In this document: piece after piece, positions 42,983 to 53,018 of the stretch
Numbering within the stretch: the first letter of the stretch is position 1
Layout of the letters: each line of letters starts with the position of its first letter
From: Erwinia sp. SLM-02
GTDB lineage: Bacteria; Pseudomonadota; Gammaproteobacteria; Enterobacterales; Enterobacteriaceae
Direction: 5' to 3'
Assembly: GCF_037450285.1 (NCBI RefSeq)
Contig: NZ_JAQISN010000003.1
Span: 434,001 to 498,000, forward strand
Length of the DNA: 64,000 nt
The notes under the pieces: generated by a model
What the model was told of the DNA's origin: nothing
Seen by the model: the letters and a program-made list of their open reading frames with translations, nothing else
Database searches by the model: none
Program-made: the position numbers and the translations under genes

Positions 42983-43510
42983 TTATTGAAGCGCCCAGCC
43001 CTTAATCTCCTTAATACGGGTTCGCCCGCGGGAGAAGTGCGACTGGAACAGCACAAAACGCCCGACGGGCAGCGACCAGCTAAAATCTCGCGCTGGCAGC
43101 TTTACCGGCTGCGTAGCCTGGCGCAGTAATGTGACATGCGGATGAAAGGGCTGTGGCGATTGTGCACAGCCGTGACGGGCGGCCTGGGCGCGCAGCAGCG
43201 CCGCCAGCTGTAGCAGGCCTCGCGGTGCGCGGTGCGGCCCCAGCCAGACCATGCCGGAACGCGGCCAGTGCCCGGCGTCGTCCAGCGTCAGCGTAAAGCC
43301 GGCCTGCCGGATGCGCCCCGCCAGCTGCATCAGCGCCTGCGCTTTCTCCTCGCTCACTTCGCCCAGGTATGCCAGCGTCAGGTACAGGCTCTCCGCGGCA
43401 ACGGGATAGCCCACCTCTGCGGGAAAGCCGTCGGCGCGCCACTGAATAATCTGCTGTTTAATCTCACCCGGCAATTCAATGCCGAAGAACAGCCGTTTAG
43501 ATTCGCGCAT
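42983..43510 (-). CDS. thpR: RNA 2',3'-cyclic phosphodiesterase (LigT/2H family), one catalytic His replaced
   Basis: 2H phosphoesterase of 175 residues, collinear with E. coli ThpR/LigT. The family needs two H-x-T motifs. The second, FHPHVTLLR with His125, is intact. The first reads SLYLTLAYLG, with Tyr43 (codon at 43384-43382, TAC) where E. coli has His43. One base change from CAC would explain it. Activity is therefore doubtful unless the strain uses another residue. The rest of the fold appears intact with no frameshift. Confidence 0.92.
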   Translation of the reverse strand: MRESKRLFFGIELPGEIKQQIIQWRADGFPAEVGYPVAAESLYLTLAYLGEVSEEKAQALMQLAGRIRQAGFTLTLDDAGHWPRSGMVWLGPHRAPRGLLQLAALLRAQAARHGCAQSPQPFHPHVTLLRQATQPVKLPARDFSWSLPVGRFVLFQSHFSRGRTRIKEIKGWALQ

Positions 43511-43586
43511 CGCGTCCCCCGGTAAATCAACCCCGGGAATGCTACAATGCCCGGAAGATTAAGACCATGCTGTTATGGAGCTAAAC

Positions 43587-46028
43587 GTGAGTTCACTACC
43601 GGTCAGTGCCGTTTTGCCCGAGCTGCTGGCGGCGCTGCAATCCTCCCCGCAGGTGCTGCTGGCGGCCCCTACCGGAGCAGGGAAATCCACCTGGCTTCCG
43701 CTGCAAATTTTAAAACAGGCTTCCTTTAGCGGGCGCATTCTGCTGCTTGAGCCGCGCAGGCTGGCGGCGCGTAACGTGGCACAGCGCCTGGCGGAACAGC
43801 TGGGGCAGGAGCCGGGAGAAACCGTCGGCTATCGCATGCGCGGCGAGAGCCGCAGCGGGCCACAGACCCGGCTGGAGGTGGTCACGGAAGGGATCTTAAC
43901 CCGCATGCTGCAGCAGGATCCGATGCTGGAAGGGGTGTCGCTGGTGATCCTTGATGAATTTCACGAGCGCAGCCTGCAGGCCGATCTGGCGCTGGCGCTG
44001 CTGCTGGACGTGCAGCAGGGCCTGCGTGACGATCTCAGGGTGCTGATTATGTCGGCGACGCTGGATAATGCGGCGCTGAGTCAACAGCTGCCGCGGGCGC
44101 CGATGGTGGTTTCTGAGGGACGATCGTATCCGGTGGATCGCCGCTATCTGCCGCTGGCGACCCATCAGCGATTTGAAGAAGCGGTTGCCCGGCAGACGGC
44201 CCAGCTGCTGCGCGAAGAGTCGGGATCGCTGCTGCTGTTTTTGCCCGGCGTGGCGGAGATCCAGCGGGTGCAGACCCAGCTGGCGGAGATGATTGCCTCC
44301 GATATCGATCTCTGCCCGCTTTACGGTGCGCTGCCGCTGTCCGAGCAGCAAAAGGCGATCCTGCCCGCCCCCCAGGGACGGCGCAAGGTGGTGCTGGCGA
44401 CGAACATCGCCGAAACCAGCCTGACGATTGAAGGTATCCGCCTGGTGGTGGACAGCGCGCTGGAACGGAGTGCGCTGTTCGACGTGCGCACCGGCCTGAC
44501 GCGGCTGCAGACCCAGCGCGTCAGCCAGGCCTCCATGACCCAGCGTGCCGGCCGTGCCGGGCGACTTGAACCCGGCATCTGCCTGCATCTGCTGGCGAAA
44601 GAGCAGGCGGAGCGCGCGGCGACACACGGCGAGCCGGAGATCCTGCACAGCGATCTCTCATCGCTGTGGCTGGATCTGCTGCAGTGGGGCTGCCGCGATG
44701 TCGATCAGCTGAACTGGCTGGATCGTCCTCCGCAGTCAGGCATTAACGCCGCCCGACAGCTTTTATGCCAGCTGGGCGTCACGGACGATGGCGATCGGCT
44801 GACCGCGCGCGGGCGCAAAATTGCCGCGCTGGGCAGCGAGCCGCGCTATGGCGCGATGCTGGCGGCCGCAGGCGAAAATGCCGATGCCGTTGCCACAGCG
44901 GCGCAGCTGGTGGCTATGCTTGAAGAACCCCCGCGCGGTAGCCCCGACCTGCGCGAGGGGTTTCACCGCCGCCTGCCGCACTGGCAGCGCCGGGCAAAGC
45001 AGCTACAGCAGAGGCTGGGCGTCAGCGGTGGCCGTGTGGATGAAGACCGCCTTGCACCGCTGCTGGCCGCCGCCTTCCCGGACCGCGTGGCACGGCGACG
45101 CGGCGACGGAGGCCGCTACCAGCTGGCGAACGGCAGCGGCGCGACGCTGGAAAATGACGAGGCGCTGACCCGCTACGAGTGGCTGATTGTTCCTGCGCTG
45201 CTGCAAAGCGGCAGCCAGCCCGATGCGCGGATCCTGCAGGCGCTGCCGGTCACCATTGAGTCACTGACTCGCGAGGTTCCTGAGCTGGTGGTGCAGCAAA
45301 CGGAAGTCGAGTGGGATGAGGAAAAGGGCACGCTGCGTGCCTGGAAACGCGAGCAGATCGGCCAGCTGGTGCTGAAATCGCAGCCGCTGGCTAAGCCGGA
45401 CGAGCAGGAGCTGCATGCCGCCATGCTGCGCTGGGTGCGTAGCAAAGGGCTGAGCGTACTGAACTGGACGCCGCAGGCCGAGCAGCTGCGCCTGCGGCTG
45501 CTGTGTGCCGCGCAGTGGCTACCGGAGGGGGAGTGGCCCGGCGCGGACGAGGCCACGCTGCTGGCCTCGCTTGAACAGTGGCTGCTGCCTGCAATGAGCG
45601 GCGTTCGCGACGGTAAAGGGCTGAAGCAGCTGGACGTGGTGGGCGCACTCTTACAAATGTTGACATGGTCACAGCGTCAGCAACTGGATACTGTGTTGCC
45701 AACTCATTACACTGTGCCCACCGGAAGTCGGCTGCCCGTGCATTATCATGAGGACAAGCCCCCGGTGCTGGCGGTGCGCCTGCAGGAGATGTACGGCGAG
45801 GCGCAGAATCCCAGCGTTGCACAAGGAAGGGTACCGCTGGTGCTGGAATTACTGTCCCCGGCACACCGGCCGTTGCAGATCACACGCGATCTGGCCGCGT
45901 TCTGGGCCGGGGCATACCGGGAAGTGCAGAAAGAGATGAAAGGGCGCTATCCAAAGCATTTATGGCCCGACGATCCCGCCAGCGCGCTCCCCACGCGGCG
46001 GGTTAAAAAGTTTTCCAACCCGTCATAG
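43587..46028 (+). CDS. hrpB: ATP-dependent helicase HrpB
   Basis: DEAH-type helicase of 813 residues (E. coli 809). Motif I APTGAGKST, motif II DEFHERS, motif III SAT, motif VI QRAGRAGR, then the HrpB C-terminal domain. Cellular role unclear. GTG 43587 is preferred: GGAG at 43577-43580 lies 6 nt upstream and the protein then begins MSSLPV as in E. coli. An in-frame ATG at 43575 overlaps that signal. Divergent from thpR. Confidence 0.95.
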   Translation: MSSLPVSAVLPELLAALQSSPQVLLAAPTGAGKSTWLPLQILKQASFSGRILLLEPRRLAARNVAQRLAEQLGQEPGETVGYRMRGESRSGPQTRLEVVTEGILTRMLQQDPMLEGVSLVILDEFHERSLQADLALALLLDVQQGLRDDLRVLIMSATLDNAALSQQLPRAPMVVSEGRSYPVDRRYLPLATHQRFEEAVARQTAQLLREESGSLLLFLPGVAEIQRVQTQLAEMIASDIDLCPLYGALPLSEQQKAILPAPQGRRKVVLATNIAETSLTIEGIRLVVDSALERSALFDVRTGLTRLQTQRVSQASMTQRAGRAGRLEPGICLHLLAKEQAERAATHGEPEILHSDLSSLWLDLLQWGCRDVDQLNWLDRPPQSGINAARQLLCQLGVTDDGDRLTARGRKIAALGSEPRYGAMLAAAGENADAVATAAQLVAMLEEPPRGSPDLREGFHRRLPHWQRRAKQLQQRLGVSGGRVDEDRLAPLLAAAFPDRVARRRGDGGRYQLANGSGATLENDEALTRYEWLIVPALLQSGSQPDARILQALPVTIESLTREVPELVVQQTEVEWDEEKGTLRAWKREQIGQLVLKSQPLAKPDEQELHAAMLRWVRSKGLSVLNWTPQAEQLRLRLLCAAQWLPEGEWPGADEATLLASLEQWLLPAMSGVRDGKGLKQLDVVGALLQMLTWSQRQQLDTVLPTHYTVPTGSRLPVHYHEDKPPVLAVRLQEMYGEAQNPSVAQGRVPLVLELLSPAHRPLQITRDLAAFWAGAYREVQKEMKGRYPKHLWPDDPASALPTRRVKKFSNPS

Positions 46029-46146
46029 AGCCGGCTTTTCCCGGCGTGACGGCCGCGCTGTTTCGGAAGGTTCTTCTTCCGCAACGGCCAGAGTAAGACG
46101 AGAGTAGTCGGCGTTGCCGACGCCTGCCTCAGGAGAAATGAAACGA

Positions 46147-48699
46147 ATGTCTGACGATCGCGAGCCTATCGGGCGCAAAGGTAAGCAGCCCAAGCCAACG
46201 CGGAAAACTGCGGGAAAAGGTCGCTACAGGGATGAAGAATATGATGAATATGAAGATCGGGATGATGACCAGGAAGACGAGGAGGTAACCCCGGTGCCAC
46301 GTAAGGGAAAAGGAAAGCCGCCGCGTAAAAAACGGGGCTGGCTACGTTTGCTGTTCAAGCTGCTGCTGATCTTTATTGTGGCGATGGCCGCCTATGGCGT
46401 TTACCTGGATTCACAGATCCGCAGCCGAATTGATGGCAAAGTCTGGCAGCTGCCGGCCACGGTCTATGGCCGTATGGTCAGCCTTGAACCGGGTATGTCC
46501 TATAACAAAAAAGAGATGATTGCTCTGCTGGAAGGGACACAGTATCGCCAGGTGACGCGTATGACGCGCCCCGGTGAGTTTACCGTCCAGGCCAACAGCA
46601 TTGAAATGATCCGCCGCCCGTTTGATTTCCCCGACAGTAAAGAAGGGCAGATCCGCGCGCGTCTGAGCTTCAGCGGCGACAGCCTGAGCGACATTAAAAA
46701 CCTCGATAACGGGCGCAGCTTTGGTTTCTTCCGCCTCGATCCGAGGCTGATCACCATGCTGCAGTCGCCGAACGGCGAGCAGCGCCTGTTTGTTCCCCGC
46801 GCCGGTTTCCCGGACCTGCTGGTGGACACGCTGGTGGCAACTGAAGACCGTCACTTCTATCAGCACGACGGCATCAGTTTCTACTCGATAGGTCGTGCGT
46901 TCCTTGCCAACATCACCGCCGGCCGCGCGGTGCAGGGCGGCAGTACGCTGACCCAGCAGTTGGTGAAGAACCTGTTCCTGACCAACGAGCGTTCACTGTG
47001 GCGTAAGGCGAACGAAGCCTATATGGCGCTGATTATGGATGCGCGCTACAGCAAGGATCGCATCCTTGAACTGTATCTGAACGAGGTTTACCTCGGTCAG
47101 GCGGGCAGCGATCAGATCCGCGGCTTCCCGCTGGCCAGCCTTTACTACTTTGGTCGTCCGGTGGACGAGCTGAGCCTCGATCAGCAGGCGCTGCTGGTGG
47201 GCATGGTAAAAGGGGCGTCGCTGTACAACCCGTGGCGCAATCCTAAGCTGGCGCTGGAGCGCCGTAACCTGGTGCTGCGTCTGCTGCAGCAGCAGAACGT
47301 TATCGATCAGGAACTGTACGACATGCTGAGCGCCCGTCCGCTGGGCGTACAGCCGAAAGGGGGAGTCATTACTCCGCAGCCCGCCTTTATGCAGATGGTG
47401 CGTAACGAACTGCAGGCGAAGCTGGGAGATAAGGTGAAAGATCTCTCCGGCGTGAAGATCTTTACCACCCTGGATTCGGTTTCGCAGGATGCGGCGGAGA
47501 AATCCGTTGAGGATGGCATTCCGGCGCTGCGTAAACAGCGCGGCCTGAACGATCTGGAGACCGCGATGGTGGTGGTCGATCGCTTCAGCGGCGAAGTGCG
47601 GGCGATGGTCGGCGGTGCCGATCCGCAGTTTGCCGGCTATAACCGTGCGCTGCAGGCAAGGCGTTCAATTGGCTCACTGGCTAAACCGGCTACCTATCTG
47701 ACGGCGCTGAGCCAGCCGGACACCTACCGGTTGAACACGTGGATTGCCGATAATCCGATCTCGCTGAAGCAGCCTAATGGCCAGGTCTGGCGCCCGCAGA
47801 ACGACGATCATCGCTTCAGCGGCCAGGTCATGCTGGTGGATGCGCTGACCAACTCGATGAACGTGCCGACGGTGAATCTGGGGATGACGCTCGGTCTGCC
47901 GCAGGTGGTGGATACCTGGACCAAACTGGGCGTGCCGAAAGATCAGCTGCAGCCGGTTCCGGCAATGTTACTGGGCGCACTGAACCTGACGCCGATTGAA
48001 GTGGCGCAGGCCTTCCAGACTATCGCCAGCGGTGGCAACCGCGCGCCGCTGTCGGCGCTGCGTTCGGTGATTGCTGAGGATGGCACCGTGCTGTACCAGA
48101 GCTTCCCGCAGGCGGAACGCACGGTCAGCGCGCAGGCGGCTTATCTGACGCTGTACACCATGCAGCAGGTGGCGGATCACGGTACGGCGCGTGCGCTGGG
48201 TGCCAAATATCCTAAAGCGATGCTGGCAGGAAAAACCGGTACCACCAATAACCTGGTCGACAGCTGGTTTGCCGGGATCGACGGTAAAGAAGTGGCGATT
48301 ACCTGGATTGGTCGCGATAACAACCAGCCGACCAAGCTGTACGGGGCCAGTGGGGCGATGCAGCTCTATCGCCGCTATCTGGAAAACCAGGCGCCAATGC
48401 CGCTGCAGCTGACGCCGCCGGAAGATATCGCCCGGATGAACGTTGATTCTGCCGGTAACTTTGTCTGTGGCACCGGCAGCAGCAGCTGGCGGTCATTACC
48501 GGTATGGACCACTGACGGTGATGCACTGTGCCAGCAGCAACAGCAGCAGTTCGACCAGCAGCAGCACATGCTGCAGCAGAACGCTAATCCGCAGCAAAAT
48601 CCTCAGGGCCAGCCGCAGACTCAGCCGCAGCAGCCTCAGGACCAGCAAAAGGACAGCGACGGTGTGGCTGGCTGGATTAAGGACATGTTTGGCCAGTAG
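46147..48699 (+). CDS. mrcB: Penicillin-binding protein 1B
   Basis: Bifunctional peptidoglycan synthase in the inner membrane, 850 residues. Order: charged cytoplasmic N-terminus (REPIGRKGK), one transmembrane helix (LLFKLLLIFIVAMAAYGVYL, about 75-94), UB2H domain, glycosyltransferase 51 (EDRHFYQHDG, TLTQQLVKN), transpeptidase with SLAK, SMN and KTGTTNN, and a Gln/Pro-rich tail. ATG 46147 aligns with the E. coli start; ATG 46138 is too close to AGGAG (46131-46135). In E. coli fhuA follows directly; here a phosphatase gene intervenes. Confidence 0.97.
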   Translation: MSDDREPIGRKGKQPKPTRKTAGKGRYRDEEYDEYEDRDDDQEDEEVTPVPRKGKGKPPRKKRGWLRLLFKLLLIFIVAMAAYGVYLDSQIRSRIDGKVWQLPATVYGRMVSLEPGMSYNKKEMIALLEGTQYRQVTRMTRPGEFTVQANSIEMIRRPFDFPDSKEGQIRARLSFSGDSLSDIKNLDNGRSFGFFRLDPRLITMLQSPNGEQRLFVPRAGFPDLLVDTLVATEDRHFYQHDGISFYSIGRAFLANITAGRAVQGGSTLTQQLVKNLFLTNERSLWRKANEAYMALIMDARYSKDRILELYLNEVYLGQAGSDQIRGFPLASLYYFGRPVDELSLDQQALLVGMVKGASLYNPWRNPKLALERRNLVLRLLQQQNVIDQELYDMLSARPLGVQPKGGVITPQPAFMQMVRNELQAKLGDKVKDLSGVKIFTTLDSVSQDAAEKSVEDGIPALRKQRGLNDLETAMVVVDRFSGEVRAMVGGADPQFAGYNRALQARRSIGSLAKPATYLTALSQPDTYRLNTWIADNPISLKQPNGQVWRPQNDDHRFSGQVMLVDALTNSMNVPTVNLGMTLGLPQVVDTWTKLGVPKDQLQPVPAMLLGALNLTPIEVAQAFQTIASGGNRAPLSALRSVIAEDGTVLYQSFPQAERTVSAQAAYLTLYTMQQVADHGTARALGAKYPKAMLAGKTGTTNNLVDSWFAGIDGKEVAITWIGRDNNQPTKLYGASGAMQLYRRYLENQAPMPLQLTPPEDIARMNVDSAGNFVCGTGSSSWRSLPVWTTDGDALCQQQQQQFDQQQHMLQQNANPQQNPQGQPQTQPQQPQDQQKDSDGVAGWIKDMFGQ

Positions 48700-48775
48700 T
48701 TAGCACACTAATACAGGAGTATCCGGGGAGAGCCTCTCCCCGGAAATAGCCTGAATAACGCTACGACAGTATTTA

Positions 48776-48814
48776 AAAACCGAATGCGATATTATTATCG
48801 ATTCGGTTTTTTTT
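48776..48814 (+). terminator. Terminator after mrcB
   Basis: AAAACCGAAT (48776-48785) pairs with ATTCGGTTTT (48801-48810), with T-run. A second GC-rich hairpin, TCCGGGGAGA/TCTCCCCGGA with loop GCC, lies before it at 48722-48744. Confidence 0.9.
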
Positions 48815-48985
48815 ATTATCTTTTTCCCTTATTACTTTCCTGAATTTACGCTTAACTTTGACTTTGTGTGCGATATAAATTCTTATTTCTTTTCATTTTG
48901 TTAAAACTGGATCGCGGCCGCATTTTTTAGCGCTCTGCTTCAGAGAGGATACTGGCGCAAATTAACGCTATTAAAAGGATGTTGC

Positions 48986-49720
48986 ATGAAACATAATTTA
49001 ATCGTTTCCGGTTTACTGTTCAGCGCTACGTTACTTTCAACCTCAGCCGTTCAGGCCGGGGGCCAGACGGAAGCAAAACCCGCCCCGCTTCACGAAGAGT
49101 CTTACACCGTCGACAGCCTTTACTATCTGCCTCCGCCGCCGAAAGAAGGGGATGCGGCATTTGAGAACGACAAGGCGGCCTATCTTAACGGCTTCAAAAT
49201 GAAGGGTTCGGCACGCTGGAAGCAGGCCGCGGAGGATGCCGATCTTCATCAGGCTAACCAGGCAAAAGTCTGGTCGGAAGTGCTGGGAGTGAATATCAGT
49301 GAGGCGACGACACCCGCAACCTGGAAAATGCTGGGGGAATTACTGGTGGTGGGGGCAGACTATGCCAGCAACCGGGCGAAGCAGCATTATATGAGAACCC
49401 GTCCGTTCGTGGTGTTTAATAATCCGACCTGTTTACCGGCCGATGAGCCGGCATTAAGAAAAAATGGTTCCTATCCTTCCGGACATACTGCCTTTGGGAC
49501 GGTGACGGCGCTGACGTTCTCCCAGGCGAAACCGGAACGGGCAAAAGAGCTAATGAAGAAAGGCTATGAGTTCGGCCAGAGCCGGGTAATTTGCGGCGCC
49601 CACTGGCAGAGCGATGTTGACGCGGGTCGATATGTTGGCGCAACGGAATATGCGCGACTGGAAACGCTGCCTGAATTCCATAAACAAATAGAACAGGTTA
49701 AAGCCGAACTTCATCCGTAA
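48986..49720 (+). CDS. Class A non-specific acid phosphatase (PhoN/PhoC type)
   Basis: Periplasmic phosphomonoesterase of the PAP2/vanadium-haloperoxidase fold, 244 residues. Signal peptide ends near SAVQA (about residue 24). The tripartite catalytic signature is complete: K-x6-RP (KQHYMRTRP), PSGH (GSYPSGHT) and SR-x5-H (SRVICGAH). AAAGGA precedes the ATG. It sits between mrcB and fhuA, where E. coli has nothing. The upstream region (48815-48985) is A/T-rich, so it may have entered by transfer. phoC versus phoN cannot be decided. Confidence 0.93.
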   Translation: MKHNLIVSGLLFSATLLSTSAVQAGGQTEAKPAPLHEESYTVDSLYYLPPPPKEGDAAFENDKAAYLNGFKMKGSARWKQAAEDADLHQANQAKVWSEVLGVNISEATTPATWKMLGELLVVGADYASNRAKQHYMRTRPFVVFNNPTCLPADEPALRKNGSYPSGHTAFGTVTALTFSQAKPERAKELMKKGYEFGQSRVICGAHWQSDVDAGRYVGATEYARLETLPEFHKQIEQVKAELHP

Positions 49721-49894
49721 GTATCTTTAATCTATTTCCAGCAGGATTATTGATGAGTTATAGATAATTATTATTCGGGCAAATAATAATCCCCTTTCGG
49801 GTTACGTGGGCAATGTGCACGTAGCCCTTTCTGTGTTTCCCGCAGCCGATTTTTTCTTGCAGAACTTGCTTTGTTTCGCATATTATCTAATCGT

Positions 49895-49913
49895 TATAAT
49901 AATAATTCTCGTT
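49895..49913 (+). promoter_or_regulatory. Candidate Fur box upstream of fhuA
   Basis: 19-bp site with 12 matches to the GATAATGATAATCATTATC consensus, in an A/T-rich stretch 52 bp before the fhuA ATG. Iron repression is expected for this operon. Confidence 0.6.
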
Positions 49914-49964
49914 TAGCTTCACATTTAACACTCACTCATCACTCTTTGTTCAGAGAAAAGCAAC

Positions 49965-52166
49965 ATGGCCCATTCGCGTGATTTTTCAGCAAATAATTCA
50001 ATCATAAACACCCGTAAGCATCAGCTGGCAATTTTTGTCACCCTGGCGCTGGCGGGGATCGGCAATGCGATTGCCGCCGGTGAACAGACGATCACCGTTA
50101 GTGCTAACGCCGCGAATGGACCGCAGGAAAGTGCATGGGGAGCTTCACCGACAATCGCAGCAAAACACTCTGCGACCGGGACCAAGACCGATACGCCAAT
50201 TGAAAAGAACCCGCAGTCCGTGTCGGTGGTCACCCGCCAGGAAATGGAGATGCGTCAGGTTCAGTCAGTTAAAAAAGCGTTTGGCTATACGCCGGGCGTG
50301 GTGGTGGGTAACCGCGGCTCCTCGAACGTCATTGACGCGCTGGCGATCCGTGGCTTCAGCGAAACCAACACCAACCAGTATCTGGACGGCATGAAGCTGC
50401 AGGGGGATAACTACTCCGAGTTTAATCTCGACCCGTACTTCCTTGAGCGGGCTGAGCTGCTGCGCGGTCCGGCATCCGTGCTGTACGGTAAAAGCAACCC
50501 GGGTGGGGTTGTCGCGCTGGTCAGCAAACGCCCGACCACCGAAACCCTGCGTGAAGTGCAGTTCCAGATGGGGAGCGACAATCTCTACTCTACCGGGTTT
50601 GATTTTGGCGGTGCGCTGGATGACAACAACGAATTTTCTTATCGTCTGACCGGCCAGGCCCGCAGCCAGGATGCCCAACAGGAGATGAACAAAGAGAAGC
50701 GTTACACCATTGCGCCTTCGTTCAGCTGGCAGCCAAATGATAAAACCAACTTCACCTTCCTCAGCTATTTCCAGAATGAGCCTGAAACCGGCTACTACGG
50801 CTGGCTGCCGCGTCAGGGGACGGTGGTGCCGCTGATTGATTCCAACGGGAATCAACATAAGCTGCCAACCAACTTTGACGAAGGTGAAGACAGCAACAAA
50901 ATTTCCCGCAAGCAGCAGATGGTGGGATACAGCTTCGATCATCAGTTCAATGATACCTGGACCGTACACCAGAACCTGCGTTATGCGAAGGTCACCACCG
51001 ACTATCGCAGCATCTACGGCAACGGTTTTAACAGCGCCACCAATGAGATCACCCGCGGCGTGGCTCTGTCGCAGGAAGAGCTGAACACCTTCACCGTGGA
51101 CACCCAGGCCCAGGCGAAATTTGCCACCGGTGATGTTGATCATACCCTGCTGATGGGCGTTGATTATCTGCGGATGCGTAACGATATTGATGCCAATTTC
51201 GGTTCGGCTGACCCAATCAGTGCGATTAATCCGCAGTATGGTAACGACAGCTACACGCTTAACTTCCCTTACAAGTATCTGAACAAGCAGGAACAAACGG
51301 GTCTCTATACTCAGGATCAGATGGAGTGGAATCGCTGGGTGCTGACGCTGGGCGGCCGCTATGATTTCGCCACCACCTCAGCCTATAACCGCACCGGTGA
51401 CAGCACTGCTGAAAAACACGATCAGCAGTTCACCTGGCGTGGCGGTGTGAATTACCTGTTTGATAACGGTATTGCGCCGTACTTCAGCTACAGTGAGTCG
51501 TTCCTGCCTACATCGGGTACGACCTATGGCGGCCAGCCATTCGATCCGTCACGGGCTAAGCAGTATGAAGCCGGCATGAAATACGTTCCGAAAGATCGTC
51601 CGATCGTGATCACCGCCGCGGTATATCAGCTGACTAAGAATAAAAACCTGACCGGCGACCCGGATCATGATTTCTTTAGCGTACAGAGCGGTGAGATGCG
51701 TTCACGCGGTGTGGAGCTGGAGGCGAAAGCCGCCGTTAATGCCAATATTAACGTGACCGCTTCTTACTCCTTTACCGATGTAAAATACACGCATGATACC
51801 GATCTGCAGGATCAGCGCCCGGTGCAGGTGCCAAGAAATATGGCTTCCCTGTGGGCCGACTACACCTTCCATGAAACGGCACTCAGCGGCCTGACCATCG
51901 GCAGCGGCGTGCGCTACGTGGGTAACAGCGTTGGCCAGTACAGCACCGGAACCGATATCAATAAAAACTTCAGCGTGGCCTCCTACTCGGTGGTTGATGC
52001 TGCGGTGAAATACGATCTGGGTCGCTTCGGTCTGCCGGGCTCTTCCGTGGGTGTGAACGTCAACAACCTGTTCGATCGCGAATACGTTGCCAGCTGCTAC
52101 CGCGACTACGCCTGCTACTGGGGCGCGGACCGCCAGATTATAGGTACCGCCACCTTCCGTTTCTAA
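49965..52166 (+). CDS. fhuA: Ferrichrome outer-membrane receptor FhuA
   Basis: TonB-dependent receptor for ferrichrome-type siderophores, 733 residues (E. coli 747). Signal peptide to about residue 38 (GNAIAA), TonB box EQTITV, plug domain (QSVSVVTRQEMEMRQV ... DALAIRGF ... RGPASVLYGKSNPGG), then a 22-strand barrel ending in Phe (IIGTATFRF). Cysteines near the C-terminus (SCYRDYACYW) match the conserved disulfide. First gene of fhuACDB. Confidence 0.95.
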   Translation: MAHSRDFSANNSIINTRKHQLAIFVTLALAGIGNAIAAGEQTITVSANAANGPQESAWGASPTIAAKHSATGTKTDTPIEKNPQSVSVVTRQEMEMRQVQSVKKAFGYTPGVVVGNRGSSNVIDALAIRGFSETNTNQYLDGMKLQGDNYSEFNLDPYFLERAELLRGPASVLYGKSNPGGVVALVSKRPTTETLREVQFQMGSDNLYSTGFDFGGALDDNNEFSYRLTGQARSQDAQQEMNKEKRYTIAPSFSWQPNDKTNFTFLSYFQNEPETGYYGWLPRQGTVVPLIDSNGNQHKLPTNFDEGEDSNKISRKQQMVGYSFDHQFNDTWTVHQNLRYAKVTTDYRSIYGNGFNSATNEITRGVALSQEELNTFTVDTQAQAKFATGDVDHTLLMGVDYLRMRNDIDANFGSADPISAINPQYGNDSYTLNFPYKYLNKQEQTGLYTQDQMEWNRWVLTLGGRYDFATTSAYNRTGDSTAEKHDQQFTWRGGVNYLFDNGIAPYFSYSESFLPTSGTTYGGQPFDPSRAKQYEAGMKYVPKDRPIVITAAVYQLTKNKNLTGDPDHDFFSVQSGEMRSRGVELEAKAAVNANINVTASYSFTDVKYTHDTDLQDQRPVQVPRNMASLWADYTFHETALSGLTIGSGVRYVGNSVGQYSTGTDINKNFSVASYSVVDAAVKYDLGRFGLPGSSVGVNVNNLFDREYVASCYRDYACYWGADRQIIGTATFRF

Positions 52167-52214
52167 ATGTCTAACCGGGCGCGGTTTGCCGCGCCCGCCA
52201 ATCAGAAGATCGCT

Positions 52215-53009
52215 ATGCAACCTCAGCACGCTACAGAAACGACTTTCACTCTCGATCACGTCAGTTTTACCGTCCCTGGCCGAACGCTGCTTCAGCCGCT
52301 GTCTCTGGCCTTTCCCGCCGGAAAAGTCTGCGGGCTGATTGGTCACAACGGTTCCGGGAAATCCACGCTGCTTAAAATGCTCGGTCGCCACCATGCCGCT
52401 ACGGCAGGGCAGGTGATGCTGAACGATCGCCCGGTGGCCGACTGGCAGAATAAAGCCTTCGCCCGTGAAGTGGCCTATCTGCCCCAGCAGCTGCCCGCTG
52501 CCGAAGGAATGACGGTGCGTGAACTGGTGGCGATTGGCCGCTATCCGTGGCACGGCGCGTTAGGGCGGTACGGTATTGAGGACCGTGAACGCGTGGATGA
52601 AGCGATTGCGCTGGTGGGGCTGAAGCCTTTTGCACAACGTCTGGTAGACAGCCTCTCGGGCGGTGAACGTCAGCGGGCGTGGATCGCCATGCTGGTGGCG
52701 CAGAACAGCCGCTGCCTGCTGCTGGATGAACCGACTTCCGCGCTGGATATTGCCCATCAGGTTGAAGTGCTGGCGCTGATCCAACGCCTCAGCCGCGAAC
52801 GTGGCCTGACGGTGATTGCCGTACTGCACGATATTAATATGGCCGCCCGCTACTGCGACCACCTGGTGGCGCTGCGCGGGGGTGAAATGATTGCTCAGGG
52901 CGATCCCGAGGCGATTATGCACGGTGACGTGCTGCAGGAAATTTACGGTATTCCAATGGGGATATTGCCGCATCCGCAGGGTGGGGCACCGGTAAGCTTT
53001 GTTTACTAA
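52215..53009 (+). CDS. fhuC: Hydroxamate siderophore ABC ATPase FhuC
   Basis: ATPase of the ferric-hydroxamate importer, 264 residues. Walker A GHNGSGKST, Q-loop LPQQLP, signature SGGERQRAW, Walker B LLLDEPTSALD, and switch HD. ATG 52215 (MQPQHATETTF) aligns with E. coli FhuC length (265); an in-frame ATG at 52167 would add 16 residues without homology. 48-bp gap from fhuA. Confidence 0.95.
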   Translation: MQPQHATETTFTLDHVSFTVPGRTLLQPLSLAFPAGKVCGLIGHNGSGKSTLLKMLGRHHAATAGQVMLNDRPVADWQNKAFAREVAYLPQQLPAAEGMTVRELVAIGRYPWHGALGRYGIEDRERVDEAIALVGLKPFAQRLVDSLSGGERQRAWIAMLVAQNSRCLLLDEPTSALDIAHQVEVLALIQRLSRERGLTVIAVLHDINMAARYCDHLVALRGGEMIAQGDPEAIMHGDVLQEIYGIPMGILPHPQGGAPVSFVY

Positions 53010-53018
53010 GGATTGATT

